A stretch of DNA of 6,302 nt from an uncultured Ruminococcus sp. (GCA_902802975.1 CADCOF010000012.1:1-6302); one strand, 5' to 3'. Shown: positions 1-5,677, counted from the first letter of the stretch. Notes: generated by a model not told the origin, from the sequence alone. Program-made: numbers and translations.

Positions 1-57
1 AAGCTCCAGACCCTCTGCCAGCCCTTTGATGTAGGCTGCTTTTTCTGTGATATTCAT
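1..57 (-). CDS. Partial gene start, CD1247 N-terminal domain-like protein
   Basis: Only the first 19 codons are present; the gene runs off the low-coordinate edge. The ATG at 57-55 follows a good ribosome binding site, AAGGAAGG at 74-67, with 9 nt between them. The visible peptide is MNITEKAAYIKGLAEGLEL. From memory this matches the opening of clostridial proteins with the so-called CD1247 N-terminal domain, which begin with a similar I-T-E-K-V-A-Y-L-K-G-L-A-E-G-L pattern and often carry a zinc ribbon or coiled coil further on. No function is established for that family as far as I know, and none is proposed. The leader of this gene contains the tnpB-derived hairpin and the consensus promoter upstream, so its expression probably depends on that segment. 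The family call rests on 19 residues only; that a gene starts here is better supported than its identity. Confidence 0.62.
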   Translation of the reverse strand, partial: MNITEKAAYIKGLAEGLEL

Positions 58-97
58 TAAATCGTTCCTTCCTTTTTCACCGATCCTAACGCGTGAA

Positions 98-184
98 CTA
101 CCCATTGTCTAAAGCCAATGGGCTTCCTGCTTCATCGTCCTCGTAACCTACTAACTCCACAGGCGTAAATTCGGGCTGCACCAT
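98..184 (-). pseudogene. tnpB: C-terminal tail of a TnpB-like RNA-guided nuclease
   Basis: This frame encodes 28 residues from an internal ATG (184-182) to TAG (100-98). It begins MVQPEFTPVELVGY and ends with E-A-G-S-P and a short L-A-L-D-N-G tail. The motif order P-V-E then E-A-G-S-P is what the extreme C-terminus of many TnpB proteins looks like. The RuvC and zinc-finger parts are entirely missing. The frame stays open upstream to an ATG at 268-266 (56 residues) and in fact to the sigma factor's stop codon, passing through both hairpins, each of which reads as P-x-A-L-D-x-G. No ribosome binding site precedes either ATG, and the likely transcript start lies only a few bases before 184, so translation is doubtful. 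It is best read as the coding footprint of a decayed tnpB whose 3' end doubles as omega RNA. Confidence 0.5.
101..122. repeat. Right-end hairpin of the IS605-type remnant
   Basis: On the plus strand CCCATTG (101-107) pairs perfectly with CAATGGG (116-122) around the loop TCTAAAGC (108-115). It is followed on the minus strand by TAGTTCAC and no U-run, so it is not an intrinsic terminator. The stem differs from that of the hairpin at 234-253, but the loop is identical, so the two look related while each keeps full base pairing. Confidence 0.8.
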
Positions 185-197
185 CCCTACTGCCGCT

Positions 198-226
198 ATT
201 ATAAAACAAAACTTTCGTTTTGTCAA
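198..226 (-). promoter_or_regulatory. Perfect-consensus sigma-A promoter
   Basis: Read on the minus strand, TTGACA (226-221) and TATAAT (203-198) match both consensus hexamers exactly and are separated by 17 bp, the optimal spacing. RNA would start near 191, giving a leader of about 134 nt before the ATG at 57. The promoter lies between the two transposon hairpins, so it appears to belong to, or to have arisen within, the element. Confidence 0.8.
206..223. promoter_or_regulatory. Inverted repeat within the promoter spacer
   Basis: ACAAAAC (206-212) and GTTTTGT (217-223) form perfect 7-bp arms around a 4-bp centre. The repeat fills most of the spacer and overlaps the -35 hexamer of the promoter at 198-226. 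It could be an operator. On the minus strand it also gives an AT-rich hairpin with a GAAA loop followed by UUUAU, a possible weak terminator for transcripts coming from sigH. No repressor is known. Confidence 0.4.
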
Positions 227-233
227 TCTTAAA

Positions 234-253
234 CCACCGTCTAAAGCCGGTGG
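234..253. repeat. Left-side hairpin of the IS605-type remnant
   Basis: On the plus strand CCACCG (234-239) pairs with CGGTGG (248-253) around the same TCTAAAGC loop (240-247) as the hairpin at 101-122. In the minus transcript it lies 40 nt after the sigma factor stop and is followed by UUUAAG, so it may also act as a weak terminator for that gene. It could be the left end of the element or a second, older right end. Confidence 0.75.
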
Positions 254-292
254 GATTGCGGTTGCCATTTTTTCAACGACAAAAAACGCCGT

Positions 293-895
293 TTAAAGAG
301 TAATGCCGGAAATATGCGCTCTTAGTTTCTTTCGGATCCTTTGCATAGCGTTATCAACAGATTTTCGATTAATATTCAAATATGCAGCTATTTCTTCATA
401 GGTCATGCCTTCCATGTAAAGCTGCAGTACCTGCTTCTCTTTACTGCTGAGTATCTCCTCCGCTGCCGCGGTCAACAGCACCAAGCTTTCCTTGTCAATA
501 TACATCTCTTCGGGATCAAGCCCATCGGACAGCAGTGCCAAAGTCTCATCACTAAAGGAAATATAATCGCTCATCGCCTTACCTTTGCCGCCCCTGCTTT
601 GCTTCAATATCGAAATGACTCTTCGGCTTACACACAAAGCAGCATATGTCTTGAAACTCGCACCGCCCTCGCTGCTATAGCTTTTTGCGGCATTCATCAA
701 ACCCATCATGCCCTCTTGAACAAGGTCATCACGTTCAAGACCCGACACTCTGAATTTTGACGTCAGCGATCTAATCAAATTTATGTATCTGTCCGCTAAA
801 ACTGCAAACGCGCTTTCGCTGCCGGCTGCATATGCAGCTGCCAACTCGGCATCCGTCAAACCTGCACAACTACCCGAGGTACTACGTTCCTGCAA
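293..895 (-). CDS. sigH: RNA polymerase sigma factor, SigH/Spo0H type
   Basis: This encodes a 200-residue sigma-70 family factor that would direct core RNA polymerase to alternative promoters in the cytoplasm. Region 2 includes the core-binding helix around residues 55-73 (RDDLVQEGMMGLMNAAKSY) and the -10 contact segment at 79-99 (ASFKTYAALCVSRRVI). Region 4 with its helix-turn-helix spans about 150-193 (SSKEKQVLQLYMEGMTYEEI, then NRKSVDNAMQRIRKKL). Region 3 is missing, as is usual for SigH. The wording closely resembles Bacillus SigH, which controls early sporulation and competence; in non-sporulating clostridia the same factor is kept for other stationary-phase tasks. The start chosen is TTG at 895, because GAGAGG at 909-904 sits 8 nt upstream; a GTG at 904 would overlap that site. 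It has its own promoter (963-991) 135 bp after folC. Confidence 0.85.
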   Translation of the reverse strand: MQERSTSGSCAGLTDAELAAAYAAGSESAFAVLADRYINLIRSLTSKFRVSGLERDDLVQEGMMGLMNAAKSYSSEGGASFKTYAALCVSRRVISILKQSRGGKGKAMSDYISFSDETLALLSDGLDPEEMYIDKESLVLLTAAAEEILSSKEKQVLQLYMEGMTYEEIAAYLNINRKSVDNAMQRIRKKLRAHISGITL

Positions 896-903
896 AATAT
901 ACA

Positions 904-909
904 CCTCTC
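904..909 (-). promoter_or_regulatory. Ribosome binding site deciding the sigH start
   Basis: GAGAGG on the minus strand ends exactly on the first base of the upstream GTG (904-902), so it cannot serve that codon. It is well placed for the in-frame TTG at 895-893. Confidence 0.6.
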
Positions 910-962
910 AAGCAATTCGATATCACTATTTTTCCACACGTTCAACAAACCGCCTATATTGT

Positions 963-991
963 ATCATACAACAAGAAAAAGAATAAGTCAA
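963..991 (-). promoter_or_regulatory. Sigma-A promoter of sigH
   Basis: On the minus strand TTGACT (991-986) and TATGAT (968-963) each differ from consensus at one base and are spaced 17 bp apart. RNA would start around 956, giving a leader of about 60 nt. A run of nine T at 1010-1002 lies upstream and could act as an UP-like element. The promoter lets sigH be expressed independently of folC. Confidence 0.72.
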
Positions 992-1039
992 TAGAATTCA
1001 TAAAAAAAAACAAATAATTTTCACGTGCTTTTCAGCCAA

Positions 1040-2350
1040 TTAATCATACTGTAACATACTGAGAGAGTTTGCAAAATCAATACATACTCCCCGCGTATGA
1101 GCCGACAAATACAGCGAACCGCAAATCAGAACCATTGTGTTTTCACTTTCTGCGGCTTTGCGTACAGCATATTTAACCGCTTCCTGCGCGTTTGGTATCG
1201 CATGCGCCTTGAGTCCGATGTCGCTCAAAACAGCCCTCATATCGTCCGCAGTCCTCGTTCTTGGCGTATCAGGCACAGTCGTTGCTACGATCTCCACCAC
1301 TCTGCCAATCAGGTTCTTTGCGGCTTCTCTGCTCTCTTTGTCTTTCAGCATTCCTATTACGCATATAATATTTTTGTCATTCAGATATCTGTCAATCGAA
1401 TCAGCCAGCGTCCTCATTCCGTCGGGATTATGCGCACCATCAGCAATTATCAGCGGTTCTCTGCACAGTATCTCAAATCTTGCCGGAACTCTCACAGCCT
1501 CAACGCCGGCTTTGATATGATTAGTACCGATATTAAAACCCTGCTGCCGCAGCGCGTCTACAGCAGCCATAACAACACCCAGGTTTTTCATTTGATGATG
1601 ACCTAAAAGCGGTACATTTATTTCTGTTTCATCTATAATTACAACAGTGCCGTCAATTGACGTTGCTTTTTCCTCTATCATCTCTGCTTTTATAATAGAG
1701 TTATTACGCTGTTCGGCGTTTTCACACAATTCGGCGTTTACTTCATCTTCCTGGGGCAAAAACACCGTTATGCCGTTTTCTTTTATTATACCTGATTTTT
1801 CAAATGCTATTTTAGTTAATGTATTGCCAAGTATGGCTGTATGGTCAAGAGAAATAGAAGTTATCACGCTGCACAGAGGCGTTGGTATTACATTAGTCGC
1901 GTCAAACCTGCCGCCCATTCCCGTTTCAAGCACAACGACATCGCAGTTTTGATCTTTGAAATATTGAAAAGCAATGGCGGTGACGAACTCAAACTCAGTA
2001 ATAATATCACCGTTTTCTCTCATATGCAGAACAAGCGGAAAATATTTCTCAGTTAGTTCTTCCAAATCTTCATGACTTATCATACTGCCGTTGATCTGAA
2101 TACGCTCGCAAAAATCCGTGATATGCGGCGACGTAAAAAGCCCTGTTTTATACCCTGCAGCGGTTAATATTGACGCCAGCATATTACACACGGAACCTTT
2201 GCCGTTAGTTCCTGCCACATGAACACATTTCAGATCATTTTGAGGATCGCCCATTAATGACAGCAGTTTTTTTATGCGATCAAGTCCGGGTCTTGAGCCG
2301 AATGTCAATAGTGAATCGATTTTTTCAATTGCCTGGTTATAATTTATCAT
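1040..2350 (-). CDS. folC: Folylpolyglutamate synthase / dihydrofolate synthase
   Basis: This cytoplasmic Mur-ligase family enzyme adds glutamate to folates using ATP, and in many bacteria also makes dihydrofolate from dihydropteroate. The 436 residues are the usual length. Visible motifs in order are the P-loop GTNGKGS at 47-53, LETGMGGRFDATN at 141-153, SISLDHTAILG at 165-175, the EKSGII segment with the likely carbamylated lysine K185, VPARFE at 288-293, DGAHNPDG at 304-311, and GMLKDKE at 333-339. The N-terminus with FGSRPGLDRI is typical. I chose the ATG at 2350 because GGGAG (2366-2362) precedes it and family members start near this point. A TTG at 2368 would add six residues but has no ribosome binding site. 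It follows the PBP gene by 57 bp and is probably co-transcribed with it. No clear terminator separates it from sigH. Confidence 0.93.
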   Translation of the reverse strand: MINYNQAIEKIDSLLTFGSRPGLDRIKKLLSLMGDPQNDLKCVHVAGTNGKGSVCNMLASILTAAGYKTGLFTSPHITDFCERIQINGSMISHEDLEELTEKYFPLVLHMRENGDIITEFEFVTAIAFQYFKDQNCDVVVLETGMGGRFDATNVIPTPLCSVITSISLDHTAILGNTLTKIAFEKSGIIKENGITVFLPQEDEVNAELCENAEQRNNSIIKAEMIEEKATSIDGTVVIIDETEINVPLLGHHQMKNLGVVMAAVDALRQQGFNIGTNHIKAGVEAVRVPARFEILCREPLIIADGAHNPDGMRTLADSIDRYLNDKNIICVIGMLKDKESREAAKNLIGRVVEIVATTVPDTPRTRTADDMRAVLSDIGLKAHAIPNAQEAVKYAVRKAAESENTMVLICGSLYLSAHTRGVCIDFANSLSMLQYD

Positions 2351-2361
2351 GCTTTGTTTGT

Positions 2362-2366
2362 CTCCC
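2362..2366 (-). promoter_or_regulatory. Ribosome binding site of folC
   Basis: GGGAG lies 11 nt upstream of the ATG at 2350. The spacing is somewhat long, but the site lies inside the would-be extension from TTG 2368, which argues against that earlier start. Confidence 0.45.
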
Positions 2367-2407
2367 AATCATGGCTTGTACTTTCGAAATAGCAGCAAAG
2401 ATCATCG

Positions 2408-3799
2408 CTAGTAACCTCTTACAACGGGCGCGCATGCTTCAACCGCCGTTCTCGCTATTGGTACAGCCGAACTTATTCCGAATCCGCCGTTTTCTATACA
2501 GACAGCAAACGCCAGCGGGCAATCCTCATCTGTCAAAAATCCGACTACCCAGCCGTCTTCCGTGCCGTCGCCCACTTCCGCGGTACCGGTTTTTGCCGCC
2601 GCGTGAAATTCACCGAACGTGCTGTCACCGTAGTGATCACGCACCGTAGTTCTCATCATGTCGGCAAGTTTGTTCGCGGTGGAGCTTTTCATCATCTCTT
2701 TGCCGCTTTGTCCGGATTTTCCTGCCATCAAGCTGCCAATATTCAAAACGGACGAAACGTCCTTAATCAGATAAGGCATAACAGGGGAACCACCGTTTGC
2801 AATTGCAGAAGATATCATAGCCATATGGAGAGGATTCGCCATATCGGTATACTGCCCTACTCCCGACCACGCAAGACCTGCGTCATCTGCTTTGGATACG
2901 TTATAAAACGACTTTTTTATATCAATATTCCCCATTGAAAACGATTGATTAAAACCGAATCTATCTGCATAGCTTTGCATTGTGGGCGCACCAAGTTCAA
3001 CTGCAAGTTCCGCAAAATAAATATTGCATGAATATGCCATTGCCATTGTCATATCTATCTGATCATGCGGTTCCACGCAAGTGACATATTCGCCGCCGAT
3101 AATCGAACTTCCCTCGCAAAACAGATATCGATCCGCCGAATTGTTGATCATTTCCAGTGCTGCAGCAGCTGTCACGAGTTTAAATGTCGAACCGGGAGGA
3201 TACGCCGCGCTGATCACTTTATCGAGATATACACCTTCCCATGTATCGTCGCCTTCCTCTATCTGAGGCGGAGAATACGGGTCATAGGTAGGTGTACTGA
3301 CTTTGCATATTATTTCGCCTGTATTATAATTATATACCACAGCTGCGCCTTTGTAGCCGTTAGCTGCCATTGCATTGTACACAGCAGCGCACGCCTGAGA
3401 ATCGATAGTCAATGTAATATCCTTTGTACTGCGAAACGATTCCGGCAGCCCAAGACCGAGCAAAAAGCTGTAACCGACAAGGTCGTTGCGGTACATACTC
3501 TGCACAGATGTAGCAATTGCGGTTGAATCGTCGCCGACCGTATGCAATACGGCTTTTCGAACGCTTTCATCGGAATTATAGACACGCTCGCCCTCTACGC
3601 TTTCAGCGAGCACCACGCCGTTTCTATCGTATATCGCACCGGCACGGGCAAGGCCGTTTGACGACAGGTGTTGATTCATAGGAAGCTGCGCCCAATAGCT
3701 TGCATTTGTGACTAGTCTGACAACAAAATATCCCAGTCCCACAAAAAAAACCAACGCCAAAAACCATGTCAACAGTGACCTAGTTAAAACTTTTTTCAT
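2408..3799 (-). CDS. pbpA: Class B penicillin-binding protein (PbpA/FtsI-type transpeptidase)
   Basis: This is a membrane-anchored D,D-transpeptidase that cross-links peptidoglycan outside the cell. It has a short cytoplasmic start (MKKVLTR), one membrane segment at about 10-31, and a short pedestal with the ARAGAIYDRNGVVLAES motif (51-67), a class B hallmark. The catalytic domain has all three motifs: STFK with active serine 204 and K207, SCN at 257-259, and KTGT at 403-406 followed by GWVVGF at 416-421. At 463 residues it is short for a class B PBP and resembles the PbpA group, which sits beside rodA/ftsW and FHA genes in Actinobacteria and Clostridia. That is the arrangement here, with the FHA-FtsW gene 150 bp upstream; the two should act as a glycosyltransferase/transpeptidase pair. 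Whether it serves division, elongation or sporulation cannot be told. The ribosome binding site GGGAGGG at 3817-3811 lies 11 nt before the ATG. Confidence 0.93.
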   Translation of the reverse strand: MKKVLTRSLLTWFLALVFFVGLGYFVVRLVTNASYWAQLPMNQHLSSNGLARAGAIYDRNGVVLAESVEGERVYNSDESVRKAVLHTVGDDSTAIATSVQSMYRNDLVGYSFLLGLGLPESFRSTKDITLTIDSQACAAVYNAMAANGYKGAAVVYNYNTGEIICKVSTPTYDPYSPPQIEEGDDTWEGVYLDKVISAAYPPGSTFKLVTAAAALEMINNSADRYLFCEGSSIIGGEYVTCVEPHDQIDMTMAMAYSCNIYFAELAVELGAPTMQSYADRFGFNQSFSMGNIDIKKSFYNVSKADDAGLAWSGVGQYTDMANPLHMAMISSAIANGGSPVMPYLIKDVSSVLNIGSLMAGKSGQSGKEMMKSSTANKLADMMRTTVRDHYGDSTFGEFHAAAKTGTAEVGDGTEDGWVVGFLTDEDCPLAFAVCIENGGFGISSAVPIARTAVEACAPVVRGY

Positions 3800-3817
3800 A
3801 TATCACTTATCCCTCCC

Positions 3818-3843
3818 GGCGGCGTGCCGGCGGCGTGCCGCCG
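3818..3843. repeat. GC-rich tandem and palindromic repeat before the PBP gene
   Basis: Two perfect tandem copies of GGCGGCGTGCC (3818-3828 and 3829-3839) are followed by GCCG, so that CGGCGG (3828-3833) and CCGCCG (3838-3843) form a strong hairpin with a CGTG loop. The repeat directly abuts the PBP ribosome binding site at 3811-3817. In the minus transcript this would place a very stable stem against the Shine-Dalgarno sequence. It stands out from the AT-rich intergenic sequence around it. Confidence 0.7.
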
Positions 3844-3925
3844 CTCCCAATACGCGCACTTTATTTATCCATAACGCAAAAACTAAAACCCGCGCCTAAC
3901 AAAAAAGTAAAAACGCGAACTGCCT

Positions 3926-3941
3926 GCGGGCGCATGCCCGC
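3926..3941 (-). terminator. GC hairpin after ftsW, possible weak terminator
   Basis: GCGGGC (3926-3931) pairs with GCCCGC (3936-3941) around a GCAT loop, just 8 bp after the ftsW stop codon. In the minus transcript, T-runs follow only about 12 nt later (3913-3909 and 3906-3901), which is too far for a canonical intrinsic terminator. It may attenuate transcription, protect the mRNA end, or belong to the same kind of GC palindrome as 3818-3843. Confidence 0.35.
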
Positions 3942-3949
3942 CCGCCTGA

Positions 3950-5671
3950 TTAGATATCTTCGGATGAGAACAGACCGGCTTTTTTAATAGCATACGTTCT
4001 CTCATCGGCTGCCTTTATAAATGCGAAAAGTGCCCAACATGACAGCATACTCGAACCGCCTGCGCTTATAAAAGGAAACGTTACACCGGTGAGCGGGAGA
4101 ATATCCGTTGCACCAAATATATTTAATGAAAGCTGAATAACAAGCAGACCTGCCGCACAGCATGCAGATATCGAATAAAACGTACTTCTGCTGCGTGTCG
4201 TTATCGCGCGGGCATAAAACACAAGCGCGCCAATTGCCACAGCCATTGCCACTGCAATTATCAAGCCCATTTCTTCGCAAACAACGCCAATGACAATATC
4301 ACTCTCACTCGCCGCGATTGAGGTACAGCATCCGTTGCCGATACCCATGCCAAACAACCCGCCGCTTGCACAGTATATCAGCGTGCGCGCTTGCTGATAA
4401 CCTGTATCCCACACATAAGGCTCCTCAAAGCAATGACGCCATGCATCAAATCTGTCGAGAATGTACGGCTTAAATCTTAAAACGATCATCGACGCAAATA
4501 CCGCAGACGATACCGCCAGTATCAGCGTTTTGAAATCTCCGGAACGCATGAAAGAAATAAGCAAAAATGTTGCAAAAAAGATCAGCGCAGTTCCGAAGTC
4601 GCCCATCAGAGCAAGCGCGCCAACGCATAAAGCCGAAAATACAAGAAACTCAAACAAATTCTTTTTCGTTTGAAGTTGATCAAGACTTGCCGCGCCCACC
4701 ATGATAAAACCGATCTTTACTATCTCGGACGGCTGAACGGATATACCGCCGATAACTATCCAGTTGGCAGCACCGTATTTGGTTTGTCCGAATATTAAAT
4801 TAATCGCCAATAATCCAAGCGAACCTATATATATCCATTTTGAATATCGTGTAACACGGTCGGGGTCGTCCAGAAACTTGATCATAAACTGGAACATTAC
4901 TACTCCGCCTGTTGCTGCGATAAGCTGCACTATCGTCTGTTTTGAAGCTTGATGTATAGATAACACCACGCCGACGCTCGTTAATAAAAACGCCAGTGAT
5001 TCTATCTCGAAGTTAACCCTTTTGAACACCAAAGAAGTGACCAAAAACGCGCCCCACATCAAGCAGGCAAGTATAACTGTATACACAAACGGCTGAAGGT
5101 CTATCAAACCTGTTTTTAATGCTTTTTCGGTAAGACACGCCTCACATGTAACCAGCAATTGAAAAACCGTGATCAAAACCAAAAGAAGCTTTTGCGACAC
5201 GCCGTTTTTTCCGCTGACGCTAAAAAACCACGAACGGCGCGTCTGCCCCATGAACTCCTCCGCGCGCTTTATCACAAAAGAGCAGGAACCAATTTTCAGC
5301 TTATCATTGAGGTATATATGAGTACGTCCGCTAATACGTTCTCCATTAACAAATACGCCTGTTTTTGAGTCGGCGTCCGTAACTATCCAGCCATCATCAC
5401 GTCTCAGCAAAACGGCATGTTCTCTCGAAACTGCGGGGTCATTGATATTAATGTCGGATAAGCGGCTTCGACCGATTGAATTTTCCCAATAAAGAACAGG
5501 TATAGCCTTGCCATCCGACTCATCCCACAGCATAATAAGCGGACGTTCGGTTCGTTTGTTATGTCTCAGTGACGAATAAATCAGTGCAATTATCACCACA
5601 GTCAAAATTGGAATTACAATTCTCAGAATTACGACTGCCAGATCCAAAGCAAAGCCTAAAAAGCCGCTCAA
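3950..5671 (-). CDS. FHA domain-FtsW/RodA/SpoVE fusion, peptidoglycan polymerase
   Basis: The product is a 573-residue SEDS-family membrane protein that should polymerise glycan strands from lipid II. Numbered from the TTG start, an N-terminal membrane helix (about 6-32) is followed by a cytoplasmic FHA domain (about 44-136) with GRS at 67-69, SREH at 82-85 and the NG turn at 109-110, the phosphothreonine-binding signature. The SEDS part starts near 161. It has the conserved ANWIVIGGISVQPSEIVKIG block at 302-321, DTGYQQ at 422-427 with a likely catalytic aspartate, GGLFGMGIGNG at 437-447, EEMGLI at 466-471, and the PFISAGGSS box near 533-541. Plain FtsW/RodA proteins are about 370-420 residues, so the FHA part is the added module. 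The TTG at 5671 is preferred because GGAGGG (5683-5678) lies 6 nt ahead; an ATG at 5689 lacks such a site. The partner PBP gene follows. The specific role (division or elongation) is open. Confidence 0.9.
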   Translation of the reverse strand: MSGFLGFALDLAVVILRIVIPILTVVIIALIYSSLRHNKRTERPLIMLWDESDGKAIPVLYWENSIGRSRLSDININDPAVSREHAVLLRRDDGWIVTDADSKTGVFVNGERISGRTHIYLNDKLKIGSCSFVIKRAEEFMGQTRRSWFFSVSGKNGVSQKLLLVLITVFQLLVTCEACLTEKALKTGLIDLQPFVYTVILACLMWGAFLVTSLVFKRVNFEIESLAFLLTSVGVVLSIHQASKQTIVQLIAATGGVVMFQFMIKFLDDPDRVTRYSKWIYIGSLGLLAINLIFGQTKYGAANWIVIGGISVQPSEIVKIGFIMVGAASLDQLQTKKNLFEFLVFSALCVGALALMGDFGTALIFFATFLLISFMRSGDFKTLILAVSSAVFASMIVLRFKPYILDRFDAWRHCFEEPYVWDTGYQQARTLIYCASGGLFGMGIGNGCCTSIAASESDIVIGVVCEEMGLIIAVAMAVAIGALVFYARAITTRSRSTFYSISACCAAGLLVIQLSLNIFGATDILPLTGVTFPFISAGGSSMLSCWALFAFIKAADERTYAIKKAGLFSSEDI

Positions 5672-5677
5672 TTCATT

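Larger units (their letters stand above)
93..191 (-). ncRNA. Candidate orphan omega-RNA-like transcript
   Basis: A perfect sigma-A promoter (198-226) would start RNA near position 191. The first ~100 nt of that RNA cover the tnpB C-terminal tail and the right-end hairpin (101-122), which is the arrangement of an omega RNA scaffold in IS200/IS605 elements, where the guide is the sequence just outside the right end. Here the guide position would be 92 downward, beginning GCGTTAGGATCGG, inside the leader of the next gene. No terminator follows, so the RNA may simply be the 5' leader of that gene. The call is inference from layout; no TnpB protein gene is in the window. Confidence 0.28.
93..254 (-). 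mobile_element. Remnant of an IS200/IS605-type (TnpB) element
   Basis: Two hairpins with the same 8-nt loop lie at 101-122 and 234-253. Between them, on the minus strand, is a reading frame ending PVELVGYEDDEAGSP plus a short tail, with its TAG stop just past the right hairpin. A P-V-E motif followed by E-A-G-S-P, with the 3' end of the gene folded into a palindrome, is typical of the C-terminal tail of TnpB from IS200/IS605 and IS1341-type elements. Sequence past the hairpin (GGGTAGTTCAC) also resembles right ends of such elements as I remember them. No transposase TnpA and no TnpB catalytic domain are present, so this is an internally deleted or palindrome-associated non-autonomous derivative. 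The boundaries are estimates: the right end is taken after TTCAC at 93, and the left end is uncertain. Confidence 0.6.

Noticed and set aside
93..254. CRISPR array, because of repeated similar hairpins
   Set aside because: There are only two copies, the stems differ, and the interval between them holds a promoter and a coding tail, not a spacer of standard size.
271..292. AACGGC/GTCGTT stem right after the sigH stop codon as a terminator
   Set aside because: The T-run lies in the loop rather than after the stem, and an A-run follows, so it does not fit an intrinsic terminator.
341..760. Long plus-strand open frame opposite sigH, and similar plus-strand frames at 1097-1606, 1137-1520, 2257-2649 and 3065-3526
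   Set aside because: They lie opposite well-supported minus-strand genes, show no recognisable motifs and have cysteine- and histidine-rich, low-quality translations typical of antisense shadows.
1002..1039. Terminator between folC and sigH based on the nine-T run
   Set aside because: The T-run is present in the minus transcript, but I find no stable stem directly before it, only 3-bp pairings.
3800..3949. Promoter for the PBP gene in the ftsW-pbp gap
   Set aside because: AT-rich stretches such as TATGGATAAAT are present, but no -35 and -10 pair with acceptable spacing could be found.
4002..4280. 92-residue minus-strand frame inside the ftsW-like gene
   Set aside because: It overlaps the conserved SEDS core in another frame and has no family resemblance.
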